Assembly: GCA_900169235.1 (NCBI GenBank)
Contig: FWCC01000052.1
Location: 172,240 to 236,239, forward strand
DNA: 64,000 bases
DNA from: Zarea fungicola
Lineage: Eukaryota > Ascomycota > Sordariomycetes > Hypocreales > Cordycipitaceae
Reading direction: 5' to 3'
Positions 12,434 through 25,199 of this stretch are shown here, one piece after another. The position numbers and the translations under genes were made by a program. The notes beneath the pieces are model-generated. The model saw only the letters and a list, made by a program, of their open reading frames with translations. It searched no databases and had not been told where the DNA came from. Position 1 is the stretch's first letter, and each line of letters begins with the position of its first letter.

Positions 12434-13024
12434 CTACAACTTCTGATCGGCAGAAAAATCAGCCCATTCTGCACTTGTGATACAGTATTCCACCTCGCCT
12501 AGCTCGGTCCCCGGTAAGGGGTCTTCAAACTCGACAAAAAATGTCTGGACATATTTCAACCCACAGCTCGCCATTGTCGCCCGTGAAGCCTCATTAATAG
12601 TCATCGTATCTGCCCATGCACTCTGTAGTCCCAAGTCCTCGAAACCGTATCGCAACAGCTCCCGGCTCCCTTCCTTGGCCAAGCCCTGCCTCCAGAACCT
12701 TGGCAGTAGTCGGTACCCCAAATTGCCAGCGTCGGACCGCGGGACACCACCGCTGGCGGCGTCCTTCATGGGCGACAACGCCCACCAACCGACAAACTCC
12801 CCAGTGTCCACCAAGAACCCTGACCAGACGCCCAGACCAGGGACCAGGGTACCCGCCTCCATCCTCATGGTATGATCTTTGACGGATTCTTCGGCTGTCA
12901 AGGCCCTGCCCTGTATGTATTTGAGCACCTCCACGTGGGAATTAAGCTGCGTGAAGTGGTCCAGGTGTTCATTTGTCAGGGGTCGGAGCACGAGTCGCCG
13001 CGTGTAGAGCGTTTTCTGTGGCAT
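12434..13024 (-). CDS. GNAT-family N-acetyltransferase (RimJ/RimL type)
   Basis: Single-exon gene of 196 residues, the length of one GNAT domain of the Acetyltransf_3 kind. The N-terminal strand TLYTRRLVLRPLTNEHLDHFTQLN is typical of this subfamily, as are VGWWALSP in the central sheet, the acetyl-CoA pyrophosphate-binding loop around LLPRFWRQGLAKEGSRELL, and WADTMTINEASRATMASCGLKYV near the end. It would transfer an acetyl group from acetyl-CoA to an amine; RimJ/RimL relatives act on protein N-termini or small amines and the acceptor here is unknown. It is cytosolic with no targeting signal. The PDR transporter lies downstream on the same strand with its 5' end far away, so no shared promoter is suggested. 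Confidence 0.91.
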   Translation of the reverse strand: MPQKTLYTRRLVLRPLTNEHLDHFTQLNSHVEVLKYIQGRALTAEESVKDHTMRMEAGTLVPGLGVWSGFLVDTGEFVGWWALSPMKDAASGGVPRSDAGNLGYRLLPRFWRQGLAKEGSRELLRYGFEDLGLQSAWADTMTINEASRATMASCGLKYVQTFFVEFEDPLPGTELGEVEYCITSAEWADFSADQKL

Positions 13025-13318
13025 TTTTCTTTTCTCTTTTATGAATAACTAGCTTTCGTTTCACTTCAAGAACATCATGGCAAGCAAGACGAGCTCATTC
13101 TGTTATTCCAGTCTACAGAACGTATCGCCCGTATAACTAACTGGCCGAATGACTCATTGGCATTAGCATTTGGTGAGAGTTTGTAGAAAGTTAAGAAATG
13201 CATTGTCTGTATTGGATAAACTTGAATAAAAGTCTTAAATGGTCAAAAATTAAACTAAGAAGGAAAAACAGTTTTGTGAATGAATGTAAATATCAATCGG
13301 TAATTGCCGATTTCTTTT

Positions 13319-16300
13319 TCAGCTTGTGTTGGGAGGGGTAGATAGAGGCGAGCTGGTGTTGGTGGTCTTTTCTGTCGTCGGTTCTTCCTTCTTTACAGGC
13401 TTCGCCTTGCCAGCAAACAGCCTGCCCAGTCCGAAAGAGCCCTTCCTGACTCTGAAGAGGTAGTATACGAGGATAGCAACACCAATGTTGAAGCAGATGT
13501 AGGCCCACATGATGCCGTAGTTGCGCCAGCGCTCGCTCCAGAAGATTTTTGATCCTGCGAGGAACTGATCAGCAACCTTGAAGGCGCAGTATCTGCAGTT
13601 CTCGGTTGCTTCGGGGTTCTGTAGGACGCCCGGCGCCTGGCTTGCAAGGGGGGCGAGGTATGCGCCACAGGTTTGGCCTGCACGAGGGTCGAAAATTTGA
13701 GTCTCCTGGCTGGCACACTCGACAGTACGGTCATGCAGCATTGTGGACACGATTCCGGCAATCCAGTAGGTGAAGGGACTAACGCGATACATGAAAATCC
13801 AGAATCCGGGGAGTGCGGACGGAGGCTGCAGGACACCATTGAACAAGATGCTCATCAAGACAAGAACTGTAACGAAGCTGGATGCGGTCTGTGCGTCGGG
13901 CATGGCGGCAATGGTCATTTGCGCAAAGGAAGATGCATACAAGAATAGCTGAAGAACAAAAAGAAGAACCAGACCTTGGCGATCCGATGTTTGGATGCCA
14001 ACCACGGGGTAGTAGAAGCAGGCCCAGATCAGGAGACCGGCCATGAGCTGATAGGGAATTTCAACAATAATATTGGCGAGAACAAATGCGATCCACGAGT
14101 ATGCTTTGCTTGGCCTCTCACGGACTTCATATAGGGATCGCTGTGTGATGAAAAGCGGCTGGATCTGCTGCACGAGAGTTGGGAAGATGTTGGTAATCAT
14201 GAAGACGGAGAACATGACAATCTGCATGCCTCCGAGACTGGTCTTGGCATTGAAGAAGGTGAATCCAATAAAGAGACCGGCGGCGATGCTGAGGACAAGC
14301 TTAGCAAGAATGTAACTGGGCATGCGCCAGTACTGCTGGAAGACTCGGAACGTGACCTCGCGGATCTGGGCGGTCAACGGCATGGCAAACTCGGTGAGCT
14401 CGGAGGCCGGGGTGGTTACACTGGTGTCACGATGTTCTGCCTGGATACGATCGAGTTCCTTCTGAACAGCGACGGACTCGTGGCTGTCATTCCAAACTGA
14501 CTGCCAATCCTTGCCTCTGTCGTTGTATCCCTTGTTGACAACCTCGAGCATATACTCGGCGGGGTTCTCCTGGTCGTCACACTTGCGAGCGCCGTTGGAC
14601 TCGAAATAGTCGAGAAGGGTGCGAGAGTTGTCACCAATCTGGCCAAAGTAGACAGTCTTGCCACCCTTGGCGAGGAACAAGAGACGATCAAACTCCTGGA
14701 AGAGAATGGCGCTGGGTTGATGGACAGTGCAGAGAATGGCTTGACCGGAATCGGCAAGCTTGCGGAGGAATGCGCAGATGGACCAGGAGGACTGAGAATC
14801 GAGACCAGAGGTTGGCTCGTCGAGGAAGAGTAGCAGCTTCGGCTTGGCGGCCAGCTCAACACCGATAGTGAGGAGTTTGCGCTGTTCGACATTGAGACCT
14901 TCACCGGGGACACCAACAACTGCGTTGGCAAATTCCTCCATGTTCAGCATCTTGATGACCTCTTCAACGAACTCGTACTTTTCCTTCATGCTGACGGATT
15001 TTGGCTGTCGGAGCACGGCACTGAATCGGAGACTTTCGCGGACGGTGGCAGTTTCGAGGTGAAGATCTATGGATTGTTAGCGAGTTCATTCTTTGTGTAA
15101 ATGCATTGCAGTTCCTACCTTGCTGTTGAACGTAACCAGTGTTGCGCTGGAAGCTGGCATCCAGAGGCTTTCCACTAACCAACATGTCGCCAGTGATGAC
15201 GCCCATCGTTGTGCGTTGGGCGAGGACGTCCAAAAGCGTTGTTTTACCAGCACCGGAGACACCCATAAGAGCAGTTAGAGTACCAGGCTTGACCCAACCG
15301 GAAACATGATCCAGCAATCTTCGCTCAGCGCCCTTGTAGGGAATATCATACACCACATCGCGCCAGGTGAAAATGTCCTTCTGAGGGGGGAGTGCGACCT
15401 TCTCTTTGGCTTCTTCTTCCTTTTCCACGGCGGCAGGCTTCTGGCCACCCTTCAGAAGGTAGTCGGGAACATGACCACGCTGGAAGACGAGGGCCTCCGC
15501 AGTACTGGTGGTGGAGGAATTGAGCTCAGCAGTGATAAAATACAACGCCATGAAGAAGATGAGGAAAGCAATGAGAATACCAAAGTTGCGCCAGACGTGC
15601 GAATAATGGTACTGGTAGCTGGAAGCAATGAAGGCATCACCACTGACAGTGTCCTGTCCCTTAACTGCTCCAGCAACGGCGCATATAAAGGATGTACCAA
15701 CACGAGGTGTGTATGGAGGTACAAATGCGCCGGAACCACATGGGAAGTCTTGGCCGTGGAACTCGTTGGCCACTAGGATCTCAAAGGCGTAGAAGATGGG
15801 ATTGATCCATCTCAGCCAGGCGAACCAGGGGTGCATGGACGGCTGTGGAATGACGAATCCAGTGTAGATGACGAGAACCAAAACCATGACACCTGATAAA
15901 CCCATAGCCTGTGCGACTGTCTTTGTGGAGGCTGCCAACGTTCTAAAGACGGCGCTCATGACAAACGTGGAAATGAATGTAATGAGGAAGAACAGGAAGA
16001 ACTGAGCAGGCTCCCGACGAAGACCGGCCATAAAGTAGAGAATAATATTGAAAACGACAGCTGTGACAAACTTTATAGGTATGTCGGACAAGACACCTGC
16101 CATTGCTTCCGTTGCTGGATGATAGAAGGCATACGAGGCCTGCTTCTCAACAATGGGGCGCTGAGCATAGAGAGAGTTGATTTCGGAAATGGCAGTGAGG
16201 GCGTTCATAAGAATGGCGATGAAGAGGACGGAACCGCGGGCGAAGAAACCATCGGTGGTGTTGGGGTTGCCGTAAAAGGCACTACCAACGATGGTGGCAA

Positions 16301-17939
16301 TGATGATGTGACTGGCGACCTGGGCGGCAGTGGCCGAGATGTCACCCCAGATGCGCTGGTAGGCGCGCTTGGTGTTGGCCTTGATCTGCATCCAGGTGCT
16401 GATGAGGTAGGGAGACTTGGGGCGGACGTGGCGGGCCTGGCGGGCATTCTTTTGCTCGCGGAACTGCGCAACGCTGGTCTCCTGGTTGCTGCCACTGAAC
16501 TCGTTGTCATTGGCGGTGATTTCAGACATGAGGGCGGCATAGTCGGCGGACTGGAGCCAGGCCTTCTCGAAGTCCTCGGGTGTGCGGGGCACCTTATTCT
16601 CGAAGCCTTCACGGGCCTGACGCTCCTGTGGGTTGGTGATGGAGGTGAGGAAGTCGCCCGTCGTCTGACGGGCAGGGCAGAACCAACCCTGCTCCTCAAA
16701 GTAGCGCTTGGCCTGGTCCGCAGGGCCAAAGTAGATCTGACGGCCCTCATACAGGACAGTCGCCTTGTCGAAAAGGTCGTAGATGGCCTGGCTAGCCTGG
16801 TAGATGGCCACGGCGCAGACGGCATCGCCAATCTCGGTCATCATGCGCAGGCACTGCACAAACTTGAAGGCGGTGGCCGAGTCGAGACCACGGGTGCTGT
16901 TGTCCCACGCACAGACGGGAGAACCGGCGAGAAGCATCTCAGCGATGCTGACACGCTTACGTTCGCCACCCGAGACACCACGGATGAAGTCATCACCGAC
17001 TTTGGTGTTGTAGGTGTGGCTAAGACCAAAGGCGGCCATGACGACCTTGACCATGTATTGGGCATGCTCAGTACGCGACATGCCCTGGAGACGCTCCTGG
17101 GGTGTGCGCACGGTAGCAGCAAACTCCAGTGTTTGGCCGACAGTGAGATGGGGGAAGTGCTTATCGACTTCTTGGTTATAGGAGGTCTCGCCCTTGAACT
17201 CCTCCATCATCTGCTTCTGAGGGATACCGTTGTAGTGGATCTGGGTATCCTCACCGAGCTGCAATCCGTGCAACTCACCACAAATCGATTTGAGGGTGGT
17301 ACTGCAGCCCGAGCCAGGGCGGCCGAGCACGACGAGGAGCTCACCAGGTTTGATGATGCCGTTGAAGCCGTGAAGAATCTGCTTGTGCTCCTTTTTACCA
17401 AAGCTAAAGAGTTCTCCGAGGCGGAGCGGTGCCATTAGGACAGAACCAACCGTCTTCTGGATCTGAATGGCCTCGCCAGAGCCAAAGACATTGAGGTTGC
17501 GCCACGAGACACCAGTGCTCCTGGGCGCGCGGCCTTCCTGGCGCATCTGGGTGACGAGGTGGCGAATCCACTTTGCGAGATCAAAGCTGTCGCTCTGGGG
17601 GTCAAGCTCCGGGTCATTCTCGTCAATGACACCGAGTGAGGTATCAGCACCAGCGGCAGTGGCAACACTTGAACGGCGACGGCTCAATTGACTCGCAATA
17701 CGCATAATCTCATCACGGTCGTTATCGGAAATCATGGCTTGGGTATTGCGTCGACTCAGCGGGGTGAAACCTTCCTCAGGCTCATCTCCCTCCGAGTCAC
17801 TGGAGATCTGATGGGGCTTCTCGACATGTTGACGGGCATCGATCTGGGAGTTAGACGGGCCGGATTCGTGCTGGACATCCAACTCCGGAGCCAGCTCGGT
17901 GACCTTGGTGTCGTTGTTGTTGTTGTTATTGGATGCCAT
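13319..17939 (-). CDS. PDR/CDR-type full-size ABC transporter (ABCG family)
   Basis: Two exons, 17939-15119 and 15066-13319, joined across a 52-base intron inside nucleotide-binding domain 2; the product has 1522 residues, normal for the family. The order is NBD1-TMD1-NBD2-TMD2. NBD1 (Walker [10 protein letters not shown] near residue 205, signature [10 protein letters not shown] near 325) carries Cys instead of the Walker A Lys and Asn in [13 protein letters not shown], the usual fungal PDR degeneration. NBD2 has a canonical GVSGAGKTT near 890, [14 protein letters not shown], and a degenerate signature [12 protein letters not shown]. Each membrane domain has about six helices, with a large cysteine-bearing extracellular loop before the last helix. 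Relatives at the plasma membrane export azoles and other hydrophobic compounds. A Ser/Arg-rich N-terminal tail with an Asn run precedes NBD1. Confidence 0.97.
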
Positions 17940-19693
17940 GTTGATTGTGCCTGCGGGGAGGCTGGCAATTTAGTTGCTCTTTTCAACTGCGTGGGTGAAA
18001 AGAAACCCCGTCAATACCTGGCGGCAAGTCGTATGATAACTTGCCGCGTTTTCTCTCTTATAATGCAGGGTAGGGGTGCTTGTGTTAGTGGGAGATCGAA
18101 TTACATGTGTAAATAAAGGATGTGGGAGAGGTAAGCTATTTCAATCATCTAAGGGATAAGCAGACGGGTCCTCCACAAGTCCGGCAGAGAATTTCAATTG
18201 GCAAGATAGGACGTCTTGGTTGCTCCCGGAACCTTGTTAGTACTCCATGACAACTAGAGCTTTCTGCTCACAATCCTTGGCCATCTTTCCTCCGTGGAGC
18301 AGCCACTGCCTCTCGCCGAGTGCGGAAAACCCGTACGGTCTACCACTCCACAAAAATGGGCAAAAGCCTTGCGAGGATCCATCGGCACGGAACTCTAGTA
18401 GAGCCCGCAGGTGAGGAAGCGGGGACGCTGCTTTGCCAGATGTGACGCTGCTAGGTTGTAAGCTGGTGCTGGTATTTGCTGCTAGGCTGCTTGCGGCATG
18501 GTGTCTCTCATCAATCATAGCAATCCGTAGGCTAACAGGGATCGCCTATCTGCCGAACTGGACTGAACACGGCCCAGCAGGTATTTCCTCATTGGCTACA
18601 GTCCAAGTGCACTGCGAATGAGATGCACCATATTACAACAGTGGCTTGCTGAGTTCATCAAGAATGTGTTTAGTTCATCTTGACAAAACAAAACATGCAG
18701 TGGGGCTTTGACATGTGCACGACCAGGGTCATTGGTATGCGAAAAGCTTTGTGGGAGATGAGGGTCGAACGATGGATTGAGTGAGACACTGGAACGACAA
18801 ACCAGGCGGTGTTGTTGACTAACTAGTTTGGATCAGTCGGGGTTTAGTCGGCCCAGATAGCAACAAGCTGGGCTTGGCAGAAACTCAAAATCCAGCCATT
18901 GTAAAAACAAAAGTTTGTTTTGTAAACAGTGCGGGGAGTGAATCAGTGGTCAGATTTACGTTGCTGTCCGCCAATAAGTCCGCTGCAAACATAGCTCCAA
19001 CAGCAAGGGACAAACTTGGTGATGATGTGATGTCTAATCGGCACAGCCACAGAGAAAAACTCCGTACTTAATCAATTCCTTGGCTCTGTATCATAGTCAG
19101 ATAGAGAAGGGCGACTCGGTCACTTGCATCTTCCGCGTATTTCGGAACTCTCGGGCGAGCAACCTAGCTAGGGGCTGTACAGTAGCAAAGTGCAAGGGGC
19201 ACGTACTGCTAACAAGCTATTGTGAAACTGAGGATTCTCCTAATAAAAAGATCTGCATGGAGTAATACAGTATGTGGCTGCTACCATAACGAACAGCGCA
19301 CATTTTGACAACACTTCGTCAAAGTTGTGAGTTAACGAAACGACTTTGGGTGCATTGCATATGATGCAATGCTTACGAGAAAGAATCAAAGCAACAGCTT
19401 GCAAGGATGTAAGGCCCCTTTGCATGGCCAATGAACATGCCGGCGGCACAACCATTGTAACGCCACAGTGGTGACCATTTTTACTGGTCAACCATTCTTG
19501 GAAGGACAAACTAAATAATGAAAGATTACTCTGTACTGGTACACTACTCGGCATGGACAGCCTGTAAAGCCTATTAGCTGGCGAGAGCGATTCTAGGTCG
19601 GAATCAGCTCATTCTTTGACTAGAGTAGCTGCCTCTCCCCCTTAACTCCCTCTTCCAGACAGCGTACGGTACTTTATAGCCCCCCTAGTGCCA
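17940..19693. other. Long upstream region of the ABC transporter and the HET gene
   Basis: About 1.75 kb between divergently transcribed genes, with no supportable coding region. Frames of 60-105 codons are scattered over both strands without motifs. A perfect 9-base inverted repeat with a 3-base centre lies at 19352-19372. Regulatory sites for both the transporter and the HET gene must be here. Confidence 0.45.
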
Positions 19694-22266
19694 ATGCTCT
19701 TCGAGCCAGTACAGGCAGACAGCACTATCTGCCGTGCCTGCCACCATCCCCGAACCCGCGACGGGCGGCAGACATCCGCCATCACCAGCTGCGAAGATCT
19801 GGAAGCATCTTCCGCATCCTGTGCGACATGCGGGATCCTTGCCAGCGGCCTCACGGCGCTACTCGCCCCCAACGGAGGCACTGGTGGTACCCGCAGCGGC
19901 GGCGAGGGTGCTGGTAGCCATGACGCAGAGGCAACGGGGATAAGGACGGACCCCGATACAACGGCGGAAGAAGAGAACAATCGCAGCAGCAGCAGCACAA
20001 ATAGGAACAGCATCAAGCAGTGGCTTCGGATCGACTTGAACCGGGCCAATGCGCTGCCCAGTTTCGAAGTCCACCACTTTGAATCCGACACGTCCATCTC
20101 ACTATTCAGTCCAGCCAGTACTGGTAAGTAGTTTTCCTTCCTGTTTTTTCTTTTGGCCCAGTTATATTTTGCCCATTTACTCGTTTTTTCACTGTGGAGT
20201 TTTTTCACGGGAGCTTCCACGGCACCGATACCCCGGCTCTCGTTAAAGGAAAACTGATCAATTCCTTATTTTTGCTGTATTTTCCGCTGGAATAAAAATA
20301 GCCGTTTGAACAATTATTTTCCCCTTGCATCTAATTATGTCATTGTTCTCCCCTTTTTCTAGAAACGGAGTTGCCGACGAATACATTGTTCCCAGACATC
20401 CCAATAGGCTGTCGCGTTCCCACTAGCACCGCCTCGTCGGACAGTTTTGCTTGGGCACAGCGGAAACTCCAGCGATGCCAAGCCTTGCATAAAAGCTGCG
20501 GCAAACTCCGACATGGTAATGATGATGATGATGACGATGATGATGTGGCGATTCAACAAAGGGTAGGAGATATCGGCGGCTTCAAAACCCGCTCCGGACC
20601 ACCACCCGGACCTAAACGCCTGCTGCAGATTCCACATAGGCTTGGCTGTAATCAGATACGTCTTTGTGAAGTCGTCAGCAGCAGCAATGACGGCATTGAG
20701 GCAAGAACGTGCGTGTATGCGGCTTTGAGTCACTGCTGGGGTCGCGAGCCGTTTCCGCGGACAACGACCGCCAATGTAACCGCACACACACACTATGGCA
20801 TCGCTTGGGATGCTCTGCCTCGCACGTTTCAGGAGGCGATTGACTTTACTCGTAGATTGGGCCTGCGCTACATCTGGATTGACAGTTTATGCATCATCCA
20901 GGATGACCCGAGCGACTGGGAGCACGAGTCTGCCTGCATGGCCACCATATATCAAAATGCATGCCTGGTCGTATCTGCATCGCATGCCTCTGGCGCCCAC
21001 GACGGTTTATACTCGGATGCGGCCGGCTCTCCAGAATATGCCACACACGTTGTAAACTACACATGTGCCGATACGTCGCTGCAAGAAGAGCAAAGAGTCA
21101 AAGTCGTCGACACGGAAAGTCCGGCTTGCACGCAGGTTGCCTTTCGCCGGTCGTATGCACATTTGCCGTCCCCAATACAAAATCAGCTCCAAGTCTCTCC
21201 TACGTTGCCGACGCTGTCCCGCGGCTGGATCTACCAAGAGCGCCTGCTCGCCCGGCGCGTATTGCATTTCGGCCCGCAGGAGCTTCACTGGGAGTGCATG
21301 ACCGAATCCATCTGCCAATGCCGGGATACAGCAGACAACAGAGACGATGACGATGACCGAAGCTCGAAGCATCAACCCCCATCCGCAGCGTCGAGGAAAC
21401 CAGAATTTAGCATCGACCACTGGAAAAGGCTCGAGTCCTACCAGCTCAGCGTCGCCTGGCACCGTCTTGTCGAAAACTACACCGCACTCAACCTCTCCTA
21501 TGAAAGGGACATTTTCCCCGCCTTGTCCGGCATCGCACAGACGTTCCAAACCGTCAAGCAGAGTCGATATCTCGCCGGTCTCTGGCAGAGCTCTGCGTTG
21601 CTAGACCTTCTCTGGTACCCGAATCCGCCTCCGTTTGATTTTCAGCAAAAGAATCAGCAGCAGCAGCAGCAGCAGCTACCACCGTGGCAGCATCGTCCTA
21701 CACCATGGCGCGCGCCAAGCTGGTCGTGGGCATCCGTCCGAGGGCCCGTCGAGTACGTCAACACCCACAACGGCATCGAGCCGCTGTGCTCTCTCGTAGA
21801 GTGCGACGTGCGACTTGCCGGCGTCGACGAAACCGGGCAGCTGCTGTCCGGGCATCTCGTTTTACAGGGCCGCGCGATGCGCACGCGGGCGACACTTCGG
21901 GCGCTGCTGCCACCGGATGACCAGCTCGAAAAATATCGACCATGGAATCTACTGCACCTCGATATACTCCAGGACCATGTGGCCAATGTCTGGGCGGACT
22001 GCAACTGGTCTTTGCTGCCGGCTGAAGACTTGCCCAGCAACACCCTGCTGTGCTTTCTTGTCGGAGAATGCAAGCCTTCCGGTGCACTCACCCTGCTTGT
22101 ACTACGACCATCCAACGAGGCTTCTGCTTCTGCTTCTGCTGCTGCTTGTCAAGTTTACGAGCGCGTTGGGCTTGCACAAATTTCCAAGCCTCCGTCTAGG
22201 CAAAACTCGGTCGATTACTGGTTGCAGATGTTTCCCATGGAGACCATCACTGTCAGGATTATATAA
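19694..22266 (+). CDS. Heterokaryon-incompatibility (HET) domain protein
   Basis: Two exons, 19694-20123 and 20363-22266, separated by a 239-base intron, encode 777 residues. The N-terminal part has paired cysteines (CRACHHPR near 14-17 and CATCGI near 50) and a Ser/Gly-rich linker. The HET domain spans roughly residues 258-365: YAALSHCWG, then LPRTFQEAIDFTRRLGLRYIWIDSLCIIQDD and DWEHESACMATIYQNACLVVSASHA, closing with DGLYSD. After it come the usual LSRGWIYQERLLARRVLHFGPQELHWEC and the Trp-rich APSWSWASVRGPVEY segment of HET proteins. HET domains trigger cell death after fusion of unlike fungal cells. No NACHT, ankyrin or WD40 module is attached, so this is the HET-only class. Acidic, polyGln and Ala-Ser tracts encoded by microsatellites interrupt the chain. 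Confidence 0.94.
20517..20547. repeat. GAT trinucleotide microsatellite in the HET gene
   Basis: A run of gat/gac codons encodes eight or more aspartates upstream of the HET domain. It is in codon register. Confidence 0.9.
21643..21676. repeat. CAG microsatellite in the HET gene
   Basis: Repeated cag/caa codons encode a polyglutamine stretch near residue 575, C-terminal to the HET domain. Another hexanucleotide-type run (gcttct units near 22120-22146) gives an Ala-Ser tract further on. Confidence 0.88.
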
Positions 22267-22431
22267 AGCACAAATAAACTTAGCATGTTTTATAGGTGGT
22301 TTTTGTAGCTCCAGACAGTCACTATTATTCAAATGCCTAAAATTTTATCAAATTTATTGGTAGTTTCTTCTACATGGTTCTTGTATGCTTAAAACACTTC
22401 TTTTTTGTTAATATGGTATCAAAATATATAT

Positions 22432-25199
22432 TCAGGAGAGGTATCCATTGTCCTTGACCCAGGCAGCGACATCTTCACTGTCACGCTTGAGCCAGGCAAT
22501 CTTGGCACGGATAGAGTCCTTGCACTGCTCCAGAGTTGCATCAAAGGAGCTAGTGTTCTTATCAGCAAAGAAGGCCTCAATCTTGGCCAGCTGCTCGGCC
22601 TTGGTAGCACCGCTTGTGGTGACCGTGACGACACCACCAAGCAGAGACGCGTTGTCACCAACATTTTTATTGATGAGGTCCCAGTTCTTGGTTAAGTACT
22701 CAAACAGAGCCTCGATACCAGCAGGGTGTGGGATAAAGCCAGCAAGAGCGCTGGTGCAGTCCTGGTTCTTGACATCGGGTCCGAAAACTAGGCCCAGACC
22801 GCGCTGGATGAGCTCGGGGTTCTCGGTACGGCCAAAGCATCTCAGCAGCGTGTTGCGCTCACTGCCAGTGGCCGCGTTGCGGTAAAGATGAAGCAGTTGC
22901 TCGTACTAAATGGGGTCAGTAACAATGCCATTTAAATCTGTGCTTTTTTTGTGTGACGCTTACCTCCTTGGCACCACCGTGCTTCATGGCCAATGAAAAG
23001 ACACTGCCGCGAATGTTGGGGTGGATGGCCGACTTGTCACCAGCGGCATATTTGGCAAACATTTCCTGGGCGGCTGCGATAACTTTTTCATCGCCACTGC
23101 CACCGGCAGAGCCGAACATGAGAGCCTTGAACTGCTCCTCGTTGTGGGAATCAGTCTCCTTGAATTCCCAACCCAGAGCATGCGCCTTGGGGCTAACAAG
23201 CTCTCTGCGGAACTTTTTCAGGCCGGCACGAATAGCCTTGTCCTCGAAGAGCCAGGCGCCTTCAATACCGGACAGGCGGCGCAGAATCTCGCTCCAGACA
23301 ACGTACTCGGTCTCGGCATCGAAACCCTTGAGCAGGTTTAGGATGCCACTAGTGCTTTGATAACCAGCGACGGCAAGCGAAGCGGCATCGGCAATCATTC
23401 CAGCTCTGTCTTCGACAGTAAGACGGCCAGCCTTGGCAGCCTCGCCCAGCTTTCCAAGACGCTCGGTCGTGTAGGCTGTGCGGTAGAGGCTGGTGTGGTT
23501 GGCATTCAGCTTGAAGAAGTCATCGGCGGGAATAGGAATCTGTGTTGTTCTCTCGGTCAAAGTGAGGGCGTTCTCAACACCATCCTTGGTGCGGAGGCCA
23601 AAGAAGACGGGGTATATGGTCTCATCTTCCTCGGCCTTCACGTCGCCAGTGCGCAGGAAACGGTTCTGTGTAATCTCTGCAGTGGAGCCATTCTCCTTGA
23701 CACTGATGACGGGGAAGCCAATCTTCTTGGTCCAGACTCCCATGACCTCGGAAACGGGCTTTCCACTGGCAGCACTGAGAGCCGCCCAGAGGTCACCGGT
23801 TTCAGTGTTGCCGTAGGCATGCTTCTTGAGGTACTGGCGAACACCCTCAAGGAAAACATCCTCACCAAGATAGGTGGAAATCATTCGCAAAACAGCGGAG
23901 CCCTTGGAGTAGGAGATGGAGTCAAAGATCTGAGCAATCTCGTCAGCACACTTGACGGGGACCTCGACAGGATGGCTGCTGCGTAGGGAGTCAAGTCCAA
24001 GCGCAGACTGGAGATTGTCGGCAACGTACTCCTCCCAGACCTTCCACTCGGGGAAGAAATCATTGGAAGAGTACCATGAGACCCAGGTGGCGAAACCCTC
24101 GTTGAGCCAGAGGCCATCCCACCAGTCCATGGTAACCAAGTTACCGAACCACTGGTGAGCAAGCTCGTGCTGGACAACTTCGGCAACACGGATCTTTGTG
24201 TTGACGCCGCTTTCCTTCTCGTCGAGCATGAGGTCGACAACGCGGTATGTAACGAGACCCCAGTTCTCCATTGCGCCGGCGGAGAAGTCGGGAATAGCAA
24301 CCTGATCCATCTTGGGCAGCGGGAAGTCGATGCCGAATGTCTTTTCATAAAAGGGAAGAGTCTTGGCGGCAAGCTCAAGGGAGAAGCGGCCGTGCTCAAT
24401 ATCCTCGCATGGGGGAGCATAGACACGGACGGGGACACGGAAAGCAGTAGTCTCAATGTAGTTGAGCTCACCGACGACAAAGGCGAGGAGATAGGTAGAC
24501 ATGAGGGGAGAGGTGTTGAAGTGAACGGCCTTCTTGGCGCCAACCTCGGTCTCGTTCTTGACATCCATGTTGCTGAGGCAGGTCAGGTGCTTGTCGGCAA
24601 TGATGTGGACGGTGAACTTGGCCTTGAGGGAGGGCTCGTCAAAGCAAGGGAAAGCTCTGCGGGCATCGGTGGGCTCCATCTGGGAGCAAGCGAGGATGCC
24701 GTCGGAGCCGTCCTTGTTCTTGTATGTGGAGCGGTAGAAGCCGGCCATCTTGTCGTTGAGGATACCGGTAAACTTGATCTCGAGCTGGGCCTTGGAGCCC
24801 TTGGGGAGGGTGCCCTGGAAATCGAACTTTGTGACTTGCTTCTTCTCATCGGTGGTAAGGGTGGCATTGTCGCTGGAATTCGTTGTTAGCAGGCTCCCCA
24901 GTCGACTCGAACATGCGCGGTATGGCAAAGATTGCTATTATTTACCTGATAAGCTGTCCGTTGGAGGTAATCTTGGTAGAGTGGATGGTGAGCTCGAGTG
25001 TGTGGAGCGAAATGGAGGTCGAGTCCTCGGCAACATCGAGGTCAATGGTGACGGAGCCGTCGTATTTGAAGTTGACAAAGTCGGGCTCAAGGGTCAAGTC
25101 GTAGTGAGTAGGGACGACATTGGCGGGCAGAATCTCGCGGTCCTTGGTTGGGTCATCCTTGACACCGCCTGGCATGACGCCAGCCTGGGTTCTGCACAT
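22432..25199 (-). CDS. M1-family zinc aminopeptidase (APE2/AAP1 type)
   Basis: Exons 25199-24946, 24872-22964 and 22905-22432 give 878 residues. M1 hallmarks are the exopeptidase motif GAMENWGLVTYR near residue 285, the zinc site HELAHQWFGN near 322 and its third ligand Glu in WLNEGFATW near 344, with the domain order beta-saddle, thermolysin-like, beta-sandwich and C-terminal helical ERAP1-like domain. The enzyme removes N-terminal residues, preferably basic or hydrophobic, from peptides. The start given is the first in-frame ATG; the frame stays open upstream to 25367 and encodes an Arg/Ser-rich stretch like a mitochondrial presequence, which an extra small exon at 25591-25577 (MAQED, donor gtgagc) could join in phase, for 939 residues in total. 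The last exon has no start codon of its own and is recognised by homology to the M1 C-terminus (LLRCFGRTENPELIQRGL). Confidence 0.95.

Noticed and set aside
16119..17438. 439-codon open frame antisense to the ABC transporter
   Set aside because: Shadow of NBD1 coding sequence caused by codon bias; its product is low-complexity Gly/Val/Asp without motifs.
13319..17939. Missing Walker A lysine in NBD1 of the ABC transporter as a sign of a broken gene
   Set aside because: Cys at this position and the degenerate partner motifs are normal for fungal PDR transporters; the frame is intact over 1522 residues.
20371..20793. Possible pseudogene or frameshift at the HET gene start because the N-terminal and main frames differ
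   Set aside because: A 239-base intron with gtaagt donor and ctag acceptor joins both parts in phase, so the gene is intact.
22432..22905. Apparent C-terminal truncation of the M1 aminopeptidase
   Set aside because: A 58-base intron links to a final exon without its own start codon that encodes the expected C-terminal helical domain.
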